NCBI GenBank assembly: GCA_947561585.1
Contig: CANNZV010000113.1
Location: 425,999-489,998, forward strand
Source of the DNA: Caprella mutica
Lineage: Eukaryota > Arthropoda > Malacostraca > Amphipoda > Caprellidae
Direction: 5' to 3'
DNA: 64,000 bases
Both the position numbers and the translations under genes were made by a program. Under the pieces are notes generated by a model, which did not search any database, was not told where the DNA came from, and saw nothing but the letters and a program-made list of their open reading frames with translations. This document shows positions 25,301 through 37,300 of this stretch, piece by piece (the stretch's first letter is position 1; each line of letters starts with the position of its first letter).

Positions 25301-28300
25301 GGTGTCGGTTATGCCTTCACTTGCCAAACCCACTCCCATCAATGCAGAAAAGATCCAATAGCATCAATCTACACCGCGGAACTATTGGCAATCAAAGATT
25401 CTATAGACTATGCAACCACATTAAATAACAATATGAATGAAGTAACAATACACTCAGACTCAAAAAGCGCAATCCAAGCCCTCTCCTCCCCATACTCGAA
25501 GCATCCAATAATCCAACATATCCAACAACAAATAATAAGCAGCAATAAGTCATTCACCCTATGTTGGGTCCCTGCACATGTTGGTGTGCAGGGAAATGAA
25601 CAGGCAGACGAACTGGCAAGAAGCAGCATAACCAGATTGCAAATATCTCCGCTGTCTCTTCCAAGATCAGACATCAAATCCTTCCTCAAACAGTCAATCA
25701 AAAAAGCATGGCACCAAACATGGCAAAACTTGAATAACAATAAACTTCACGAATCACTACCAACAATCCCCCTGAAGTACACAGACTCTCATCCTCGACG
25801 ATGGTCTGTGAAGCTCTGCAGAGCAAGAATAGGCCACACTCCTCTCACACACGGATATCTGATATCTGGAGAAGATCAGCCCCTCTGTGAGGACTGTATT
25901 GTGCCCCTAACCATGAGACACATCCTCATCGAGTGCCCCTCTCACACACAACGGAGACAACTCTTCGGTTGTCCTGGACCTCCCACTCTCAAGGATGTTT
26001 TTAAAGATGACAAATGCCAAATACACGGCCCGCTCTATTCTTACTTGGACCAACTCGGTGTTCTACAGATGACTTGAAGCTCCAATGGATACTCCCCTAC
26101 TCCATTGAAGAAGTAGCACTCAATAACCCTCTTGATGTGCTATAACCAACCTCAAAATCACTGCAAGAACACCAAGTGGTGAATGTGGTGGAGAAACACG
26201 CTATAAAATAAAATAAATAAATTAGGTGAGTGGAGCCTAATGGTAGATGGAGTAGGTACCATTAGGTGAGAGGAGTCTAATGGTAGATGCAGTAGATACC
26301 ATTAGGTGAGTGGAGTCTAATGGTAGATGCAGTAGATACCATTAGGTGAGTGGAGCCTAATGGTAGATGGAGTAGATACCATTAGGTGAGAGGAGCCTAA
26401 TGGTAGGTAACCATTTTTCTCATTGTGATACATTTAGTAAATGGTAAATTCATTTTTCAATTTTTATTTACTTTATATAGCAAACATATAGTAAAACATG
26501 AGACTATATAATTTACAATATGTAGCAGACCATGTTGTATTTAATTAGATACTTTAACATCACATCACTACTATGTTGCTTCATGCTATAGTTTAAATAT
26601 GGCTATATATAGGTATGTATAGACTATAGTCTATAGTGACTTTTATCTTTTTCAATGTTTCTAGTGCCTCTGTATTGTAATTTTACTTCCATTGCAGGAT
26701 CAGCTTCAGGAGGAAATGGATGTGTCGTCAGTAGTGACCTCTTCAAAGTGAGTCTAACTGCAATGAAATGAGACCCTATTTCCTGCCTTACTGATACACA
26801 GCAATATAGTGACTAATCTTTGCCTCTTATTCCAGAGATAAATCCCACAAAAAGTCCAAAAAGAAGAAGAAGAAGAAAGAGAAGGAGAAGCACAGACACA
26901 AAAGAGAGAGAAATGCTGTAAGTTAGAATGGTTCACTGTCTAGCTATCAACTACTCTCTAGCTATTTCTTCTTTTTTTGTAAATGCAATGCTTGTATAAG
27001 ATAGATAAAGATAACACTCTGCAAACTTGTAAATTTCATTTGAAATATTTTGATTTGACGATATGAATAGTTTACTCATAATTGCAGGATACAGTAACAT
27101 AGGGTATGGTAATCAGCTGATTGAATCTATAGTTTGACTTGACCACCGAGTGACTGGAAATGGCGACTCTGACCACACTTTGAAACATGGGAAAACTTAC
27201 TTAAACTTAAGTCACTTCTAAATTAATTTTTTTTATCAATTACTAACTAGGCATTGGTTAAATTGTATTTCCATTATTTTTTTCCTTATTAGTTATTCAT
27301 AGGAACTACAATTGAGCAGTTAACTAGCACTACTTTACGCTCCTAGGTAGCATATTTTCAAGACCCTATTTTTTATAGATAAGTTAAAGAAATGAACAAT
27401 AAAAACACACCTGAATTATATCTATATATTCAACTTTAATGTTCAATCTCCATTTTTGCTTTTCTTTTGCACGAAACCCTTATAAAATGACTTCAAACTT
27501 CTCGATATTAACATGTAAATACAAGGAATTATGAGCCGCTCGGTCACAAACAAGGAATGTGTTGTTGTGGTGACGTCATATTTTTGTGTCGTCTACTAAG
27601 TACTATACCCGTTAATGTTCCTGTACCGTGCATAATTTAAACAGTTCCCTCACTCCCACTCATTGCAACAGATCCCTCACTCCCACTCATTGCTACAGAT
27701 CCCTCACTCCCACTCATTGCTACAGTTCCCTCACTCCCACTCATTGCTACAGTTCCCTCACTCCCACTCATTGCTACAGTTCCCTCACTCCCACTCATTG
27801 CTACAGTTCCCTCACTGCCACTCATTGCAACAGTTCTTTCACTCCCACTCATTGCAACAGTTCTTTCACTCCCACTCATTGCTACAGTTCCCTCACTCCC
27901 ACTCATTGCTACAGTTCCCTCACTGCCACTCATTGCTACAATTCCCTCACTCCCACTCATTGCTACAGTTCCCTCACTCCCACTCATTGCAACAGTTCTT
28001 TCACTCCCACTCATTGCTACAGTTCCCTCACTCCCACTCATTGCTACAGTTCCCTCACTCCCACTCATTGCTACAGTTCCCTCACTCCCACTCATTGCTA
28101 CAGTTCCCTCACTCCCACTCATTGCTACAGTTCCCTCACTCCCACTCATTGCTACAGTTCCCTCACTCCCACTCATTGCTACAGTTCCCTCACTCCCACT
28201 CATTGCTACAGTTCCCTCACTGCCACTCATTGCTACAGTTCCCTCACTGCCACTCATTGCTACAGTTCCCTCACTCCCACTCATTGCTACAGTTCCCTCA

Positions 28301-31300
28301 CTCCCACTCATTGCTACAGTTCCCTCACTCCCACTCATTGCTACAGTTCCCTCACTCCCACTCATTGCTACAGTTCCCTCACTCCCACTCATTGCAACAG
28401 TTCTTTCACTCCCACTCATTGCTACAGTTTCCTCACTCCCACTCATTGCTACAGTTCCCTCACTCCCACTCATTGCTACAGTTCCCTCACTCCCACTCAT
28501 TGCTACAGTTCCCTCACTCCCACTCATTGCTACAGTTCCCTCACTCCCACTCATTGCTACAGTTCCCTCACTCCCACTCATTGCTACAGTTCCCTCACTC
28601 CCACTCATTGCTACAGTTCCCTCACTGCCACTCATTGCTACAGTTCCCTCATTCCCATTCATTGCTACAGTTCCCTCATTCCCATTCATTGCTACAGTTC
28701 CCTCATTCCTATGTGTTCCTCACTCCCACTCATTGCTATGTGTTCCTCACTCAGGAGGCAGATGAGGACGGTGACAAGAAGCGCAGTAGAGGGGAGTACC
28801 GCTCACTGCAGGAAGACACAAACAGAGTCACTCCGGCTGCTGTCACAGAAGCTTTTCAAACACTCACCAACTACCTGCTGCAACAACTAATTAAGAAAGA
28901 TGTACATCAGGTGTGTTGTGACATCACAATAATAACTAGTTATAACAGTTTGTAGTCAATACTGGTTGTTACTTTACTTTTCTGTAGCTATCTAGGGTAA
29001 GTTACGAATCATTGATCGGTTTTACATCTTCAGTCATATAAGAATAAGCTATATAGTATATAATAATAATAATACTTATTGTTTATCATTGTATATATTG
29101 CTTTTTCTTATAGGACCTAAAACGTGAAACCGTTCAATGATTCGTAATTTACTCTGTATGTAATGGCTAATAATCATTTATATTGGGAGACTGTTTATAA
29201 TTTTCTGTTTCAGTTTTTCCTGGAGCCTGTGACTGACGCCATTGCTCCTGGTTATTCGTCTATAATATCTGAACCAATGTGTCTGAAAGCCATGCAAAGC
29301 AAAATAATTGCAGAGCAGTACTCAAACTTGGCACAATTCGAGGTTAGTAAGCTTAAGAACCACTGATGATAGAGATTAATCCAATAAGGATTGGTATGTG
29401 CTGTGTTAGAAGAGGCAGTAAACATTTGAATTTAGTATAAGATGAACTTTTTTCTGTTTCTGGAGAGGTGAAACGTACTAACAGACATTAAGCATCACTG
29501 CATGAGGCTAAATTTCTCAAATGACAGTTTTCTAATTTTATTTTCAAATTTTTCAAACTTGTCATCATATACCCAGACTAGGGTTTCTCTTCCGGGATCG
29601 CGGTCAATATTCACCTGTTTTTTTATACCGGGATAAATCGATCCGTCCCGGGAAATCCCGGGATGAATTTATAATTATTTTTCATTAGTTTGTTTCGAAA
29701 TACACGAAATACATAGTGGTAAATACATCCTGATTAGTTATTAACATTAATTAGTAAATTGTAGATAGAAATAAACGATAATGAAATGAATTGAAATATT
29801 TTAAATTATAATTATGCCACGAAGCACCCCTAATTTTTAGTCTTTCAAATACATTAGGATATTTCCCAAGACTAAATTAAGTTAAGCAAATAGTATGATT
29901 AAAGAGTAGAATAACTATAACAGTTCTTTGGAATCAAATTGTAACTATAACTCTATAATAATTAAAATACACATCAAAATCACATCTGCAGTTAATGCCA
30001 AGATGATTTATGTTCTAGGAATTTTCCCGGTGTGAATTCTCTTCGTATATTGTTAATTTATGTATATATTGGAAAATTCTAAATTTTAAAATTCATTTTT
30101 TTTAAGTTCAAAAGTTAATAGATATGAATGTATATTTTGTTATAGGATCGAAAATGAACAAACCCTTTGAAAGAGGTGTTCAGAATTCAGAACAAAGAAA
30201 AATATTATTGAAGAAATTTCATAAATTCATTTACATTCTATTTAGGTTTAATGGAAGCCTAGAGATTAAATTTAAAGTAAATTCAAACGATTATTTGACG
30301 TGAACCTAATTAATATTTAAATATTAGGTTAGAACAATGGTTCTTAAAACCATATAGCTAAAGCGTGAATTTTATTTTTTCTGTTGTTGTATATTCATTA
30401 AAAAAATATATTGGAGGTACCTCCCCTCACTTGTTCTCTACAGGTAATTCACAGAACCTTTCGTGGTTAGAACAATAAAAAAACTTCAAAATCAGAACAT
30501 ATATATATATAAAAACATATATATATATAAAAATTTATCCCGGGATGAACATGATTTATGTTTATTTTTGAAATGTGAATTTAGTAAATTAGTGAACTAC
30601 GTTTTCCAGTTGTTAGTTATATTTCATACAAATAAATTCCTACAAGCTTATAACTAACTAATAAACTAGTACCAGCACTTTGTTTACAAAAAGTACCAAT
30701 ATTTTCGATAAGTTTACTGTCCCTAAAACTATTTCTACTAAATTTGTTTGAATATTGCTACCAAATAATCAAGGTTGCTATAAGTATAGGCACCTAAAGA
30801 ATATAAAACAGTTAGCAGATCCACCTGAACTGGTCCCTGAAGTATCTTTTTAGAGTGAAAAATACATAATTTTCTAGATAATTTCAAGTATTCATCTAAT
30901 ATTTCATAGAATTCTACTGAATTATCATTCTGAATTATCTGGAATATCATGGTAAATAAAATGATTAATTTTGTTTGTTTATTATTAGGTAACAACATGT
31001 AGCTAGTTATGAAAATGTATTTAATTCCCCATAACCCGTTAAATATAAGAACCTGTTGCTAGACTCTTTGAATCCAAACTCTACTGAAATCTTATAAAAG
31101 TTCACGAGCTTCTTGGAAAGTGGTAGGTACATTTTTAATTGATGACTATATTTTTTTAGCGTTAGCTTTATGAAGTTTCAGAGGATTGCAATTTGCGCTA
31201 TTGTTATGCTCTTCAACTACAAGCTACAAGCCTATAGCTATTACATTTTTGTTATATAGGCTCTTGTTCCTCCTTTTTGTAGTTAATTGTTTTCACAGAG

Positions 31301-34300
31301 TAGATTTTCTGCATTTATGAGCATTGTCTGTCAGTGAATGTTTTTATTGTTAACTTCTGCATACCCCCTCAGAATGACGTGAAGCTCATGGTTTCTAACT
31401 GTCTGAAGTACAATGGGCCTGACACTGTCTACTCCAGTGAGGGGAAAAAGCTACTCACTTCTGCCCAGACTCTGCTATCTAAAGAAAAACTACTGGAACT
31501 GAAGAGTGAAATACCTACCGTGGTGATCCTGCCCCCTGAAATGGTGAGTGTGGTGATTTACTGCCCCCTGAAATGGTGAGTGTGGTGATTTACTGCCCCC
31601 TGAAATGGTGAGTGTGATGATATACTGCCCCCTGAAATGGTGAGTGTGGTGATATACTGCCCCCTGAAATGGTGAGTGTGGTGATATACTGCCCCCTGAA
31701 ATGGTGAGTGTGGTGATATACTGCCCCCTGAAATGGTGAGTGTGGTGATATACTGCCCCCTGAAATGGTGAGTGTGGTGATTTACTGCCCCCTGAAATGG
31801 TGAGTGTGGTGATATACTGTCCCCTGAAATGGTGAATGTGGTGATATACTGCCCCCTGAAATGGTGAGTGTGGTGATATACTGCCCCCTGAAATGGTGAG
31901 TGTGGTGATTTACTGCCCCCTGAAATGGTGAGTGTGGTGATTTACTGCCCCCTGAAATGGTGAGTGTGGTGATATACTGCCCCCTGAAATGGTGAGTGTG
32001 GTGATATACTGCCCCCTGAAATGGTGAGTGTGGTGATTTACTGTCCTCTGAAATGGTGAGTGTGGTGATATACTGCCCCCTGAAATGGTGAGTGTGGTGA
32101 TATACTGCCCCCTGAAATGGTGAGTGTGGTGATATACTGCCCCCTGAAATGGTGAGTGTGGTGATATACTGCCCCCTGAAATGGTGAGTGTGGTGATTTA
32201 CTGCCCCCTGAAATGGTGAGTGGTGATATTGCCACACTTCATACTCTACTGCATTTGGTGAATTTTACGGGGGTTTAATATACCTAGAAGTTTATAACCC
32301 TCCTAAAAATGGTGAATTAGGATGATTTATTTCTGCCATAAAGTTAATACTCAGTGACATTGATTGATAATAGAATTGTTGTAACACTATTTACGTTGTA
32401 ACGTAATAATTAGGAGAGCAGTGAAAGGCAGGTCAGGGCTGGTTGTTTACTAGAGCATAGCTGGTACATAACTACTGAAAAATCCTAATCATTCACATGA
32501 ACGCACCTATATATGAAAAGAAACTAATGAACATAGAAAACTATAATACAATGAAATTACATGGGATACTTTAATAAACATATATAAATAACATTAATGA
32601 ATAAGGATAAAGAGAATAAATACAAATGATAGAAACAGAATATAACAACTTCCCCCTCTTTAGTTAAGGACATATAATTCAAATTAACTAATCGAGTCCA
32701 TATCTATCAACGGGATTCCTAACTCGGGTAGAACGTCTAAGTACCGGTTCATCAGTGGGGGTACCGGTGGAAGAAGGAGTATCTACTTTTGTGTCTGGCT
32801 GTACTGGACAATGTTCCGGTACCAAAACAGGAACCACAGGTGGTACAAAGTTCTCAGAATATACTGTAGAAGGCTTTATTCGAATGTGCTCATCAGGAAA
32901 TACAATAGTTTTACCTTCATTACCAGAACCAATACGGGTATCTCTAGACTTGATAGAGCTAGGTAAGAGTTGATGTAAATGCCTCTTCCATACTACTCCT
33001 AACTCATGAATGTGAACTAAATAAACATTTACAGCAATTTTATCAACAATAGTACCTATAAGCCACTTTGCACCTTCTCTCAAGTTCAAAGCAAGTACCG
33101 AGTCTCCTTCTTCAAACTGCCGCATATTTTTACCTGTAGGAGTTTTTACACGAGGAACAAATCTAGGATTTATTCTATCAGTCACAGTTACATATTTCCT
33201 TTTATTGAATGATACACAAGGGGCCAATTGTGTAACACTATGCGGAACACACCTATAATAAAGTAACACTTTAGCTAATCTAGATTTGAAAGAACCTACA
33301 GTGTTTTTCTTTAATAAATCTTTTATTACCCTCACTCCCCTCTCAGCCTGACCATTACTAGAGGGCATGTATGGACTAGACGTTAGATGATGAATGCCAA
33401 TACTCATCAAATACTCTTTGAACTGTGATGCAGTAAAACACGTTGCATTATCGCTAACTATAGTGTCACATAGACCATGCCTACTAAATATAACTCTTAA
33501 AGCATCTATGGTATCAACTACACTAACACTAGGTACTACTTCACATTCAATATATTTAGAAAGAGCATCAATAGCGATTAAACATATTTTATTTTCTACA
33601 AAAAAATTATCAATATGAATACGTGACCAACTACGATCAGGAGTTGGCCATTCAACAGAAGAATTTTGTGGGGGTTTAGAAGCAACAGATTTACATTGAG
33701 AACAAGAATTAACAAGGTTTACTATATCACTATCGATACCTGGATACCACATAAGATTCCTAGCCATAGATTTCATTGCGGACATACCCGCGTGACTCTC
33801 ATGAAGCTGCATTAATACTTTGGCACGCAGTGCCTCTGGAATTAAAACTCTGTTTTTATAGAGTATACAACCCTTCATGAGAGTCATCTCTGCTGCATAT
33901 CCCTTGTACCTAGATAGTTTAGGATTATCAATCACATCAGGGAAACCGTACCTAATATAATGCTTAAGAGTTGAATAATCTGAGTCTAGATCAGTTTCGT
34001 TGCGTACATCAGAACAAGATACAATGGACCTATCAAAAGTTTCCAAAGTGAAAATTAGCTCAAAAGGTTCACATGTTTGAATTGTATCGGGTAAAGGGAG
34101 GCGGCTCAGACAATCGCTGTTCACGTTATTTTCACCTCGTGAATATTGAAACTCATACTGAAATTGTGAAAGTCGTAATGCCCACCGCTGAAGGCGAGAA
34201 GAACATGTAGTTGGTACCGCATTGTTATGAGCTAGTAATTTTCTCAATGGTTGCTGATCATTACGAATGATAAATTTTGTGCCTAACAAAAATTTTCTAA

Positions 34301-37300
34301 ATTTGTCGCAACCGAAAACTACACTAAGCCCCTCCCTCTCTATGTTAGAGTAATTTCGCTCACTATCGTTTAAAGTGCGCGATGCAAATAGTACAGGTAG
34401 CCACATGCTTTCTGTACTTTTACGTTGCATCAAAACTGCTGCAATACCATATGAAGAACTGTCAGTTTCCAATAACGTTTCAAAAGAAGGATCATACAAT
34501 TTAAGTACATTATTGGAATTGAACAAGTTTTTAACTGCATTGAAAGCAGTTATCTATTCAGATCCCCAAATAAACTTTGAGTTCTTCTTTAGTAATTTGT
34601 AAAGCGGTGCCAATACCGTACTGAAGTCAGGTAGAAATCTGCAGTAAAAATTGCATAAACCAATGAAAGCTTGCAATTGCTTTAAATCTTTAGGATAAGG
34701 AGCATCTATTATTGCCCTAATTTTTCTGGATTAGGGTGTACTCCCTCTTTATCGAACACATGACCAAGATAGTTCACCGAATCAGAAAAAAATGTACATT
34801 TCTTTACGTTAAGCTTAATTCCTTTATCTTTAAGAGCTGATAGTACATCTCTCAATACTTTAATGTGAAGATCTAAAGTTGGGGTCAATATCAAAATATC
34901 ATCTTGATAAATAATAACATGATTGATATTGTTTAAAGTTTTACACATGAAAGACTGAAATATACCTGGTGAAACACTGAAACCAAATGGTAAGTAATTA
35001 TATCTAAACAGTCCTTCGCAAGTATTAATGGTTGTAAATTGTTTAGAATATTCGTCTAAAGGAATTTGTAAAAAAGCATTAGCTAAATCTACCTTAGAGA
35101 AAAATTTAGAGTTACCTACTTGCGATATAACATCGTCAATAGTTGGTAATGGATAATTTACCGCCTTTAGATTTCTATTAACCGTTGGTGAAAAATCACC
35201 ACATATGCGTACAGACCCATCACTTTTCAGTACATTCACTGTGGGTGAAGCCCAATCACTCTGAAACACTTTAGTGATACGACCTGTATTCTCTAATCGC
35301 TTCAACTCTATCTTAACCTTATCTTGTAATCTTAAAGGGACTGATCGAGATTTCGAAAATATTGGCATAGCATTCTCATCTACTCTAAAACTAACAGTTT
35401 CTGTAACATTAGACTGAAATTCACTACACAAATAACCATCAAATTCCTTTAATACATTGTTTTGACATTTTACATTAGCAATCTTAGAACTAACTGGTAG
35501 AGAAAAGTTAATATTCAGCTTGGAACATACATCTCTCCTTAGTAATGGAACAAATTTTGAATCTACAATCAAAAAATCATGAAAAATAGTTATATCATTA
35601 TATATGAGCTTAGCTGAAACTTTGCCAAGAAACTTAATCTCACTGCCACTGTATCCCTTTGCTTTAACTGATGTAGGTCTAATTTCATTACAAATATTCT
35701 GGGCATCAGTAATAGAAATTGTAGAGATATGTGAACCTGTATCCAATTCAAACCTAATATTGGTACCATTGACATTACAATTTAAAAAGGTTGGTTCAAA
35801 AGTTATAGGGACAACAGTGGCATTTACAGTAAAAAAGAATCATCGAAATGATTATACCTCATACCCTCCACATTTGAATTTGAAACGCAGCCTGAGCATT
35901 CGAAATGTTCCTGAGTTGAATGCGATGACGTCATTGGTTTTGAAAGTGGTTGACTGTGCGTGTAATTTCCATTCTCAGAGGTCAAGGACGTTACCATGGC
36001 AACTTCAGGTTCATACACACTGTGTGTAGCTTTTGCCTTGCATACCCTAGCGATGTGTCCGGTCTTTCCACACTTGCGGCAATTGAGAGCCATTGCCCAG
36101 CAGTTTTTTGCCAAATGCTTCCTGTCTGCACCGCATCTCATGCAAACATAGCCAACTGGAATTTCACTTGTAGGTTTATCCTGGCTTCGATTTCTTGTAG
36201 AATACACTTTATGACTAATGACTTGACTTGACTCTGCAGACATTTCATATGCGTCATTAGTCAATTGTTCAAGTAACTTAGCTTGGGCGACGTAGTCATT
36301 GAATTGCTTATCTTCGTCACACTCTTGTAGTAGCTTAGTAACTATAGCACTGGAACATAACCCACTCACAAAAATATCTCGAAGAAGACGGTCGTGACAG
36401 CAAGTTTTGTAGTCACACTCTGCAGCTAAGTTATTGAGAGTTTTCGCATAACTCTCAATGGATTCACCATTCTGCTGCTTGCGATTCAGAAACTTCACAG
36501 CGGCGCCGACTACAGACTTTTTGACTTTGTATTGTGCCAGTAGCGTAGTGGCAATTTGCTCATAGGTTGCTGCCGACAACTTCATAGGCTTACAACGTCG
36601 CTGGAGATCTGTAATGACGTGAACAGGTAAGGCTCTGCACAAAACAGCTGCTTTCTTCAACTCATTATCCCCTGCATTTGCTAGAAGATCACTATTCTGC
36701 ACGGTGAATCTTTCGATGAATTCATCGATCCGTTCAATTTGAGGATCAAAAGGAGGATAGTTGGATCCTATCCTTGTCGCCAGTTAATGTTGTAACACTA
36801 TTTACGTTGTAACGTAATAATTAGGAGAGCAGTGAAAGGCAGGTCAGGGCTGGTTGTTTACTAGAGCATAGCTGGTACATAACTACTGAAAAATCCTAAT
36901 CATTCACATGAACGCACCTATATATGAAAAGAAACTAATGAACATAGAAAACTATAATACAATGAAATTACATGGGATACTTTAATAAACATATATAAAT
37001 AACATTAATGAATAAGGATAAAGAGAATAAATACAAATGATAGAAACAGAATATAAGAATATAACAGAATATATAAGCCCCCTGAAATGGTGAGTGTGGT
37101 GATATACTGCCCCCTGAAATGGTGAGTGTGGTGATATACTGCCCCCTGAAATGGTGAGTGTGGTGATATACTGCCCCCTGAAATGGTGAGTGTGGTGATT
37201 TACTGTCCTCTGAAATGGTGAGTGTGGTGATATACTGCCCCCTGAAATGGTGAGTGTGGTGATATACTGCCCCCTGAAATGGTGAGTGTGGTGATATACT

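Larger units (their letters stand above)
20329..26220 (+). mobile_element. Full-length I/Jockey-group LINE inserted in the 40 bp array
   Basis: A 5.9 kb non-LTR retrotransposon with intact ORF1 and ORF2, a 5' end starting CCCCCCCGAGTGGGC (able to pair with GTGGGGGGGC about 25 bases on), and an A/T-rich AAATAAAATAAATAA-like tail without a long poly(A). It is flanked by a perfect 12 bp target duplication ATTAGGTGAGTG (20317-20328 and 26221-26232), which is itself array sequence. Intact frames and perfect duplication point to a recent insertion. APE, RT and RNase H in one ORF2 suggest the I or a related RNase H-bearing clade. It lies in sense orientation in BRD7/9 intron 1. Confidence 0.93.
32377..37066 (-). 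mobile_element. Mag-like Ty3/gypsy LTR retrotransposon in BRD7/9 intron 6
   Basis: 4.7 kb, antisense to the host gene. LTRs are 32377-32647 and 36788-37066; they look identical except for an 8 bp GAATATAA duplication near the end of the latter. Flanked by GAAT on both sides. On the element strand the primer site next to the 5' LTR reads TGGCGACAAGGATAGGAT (36782-36765), close to the complement of the tRNA-Ser(GCU) 3' end, as in Mag elements. A purine tract AAAGAGGGGGAAG sits by the 3' LTR. gag and pol lie between. pol carries two lesions, so this copy is probably not autonomous, although the near-identical LTRs say it is young. Confidence 0.9.

Noticed and set aside
27643..28752. CRISPR-like regular repeats
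   Set aside because: Units are contiguous without unique spacers and the genome is clearly eukaryotic.
27628..28955. 420-430 codon frames of THCYSSLTP or HSLLQFPHS repeats
   Set aside because: By-product of the 27 bp intron 3 array of BRD7/9; the only real coding part is exon 4 (28755-28910).
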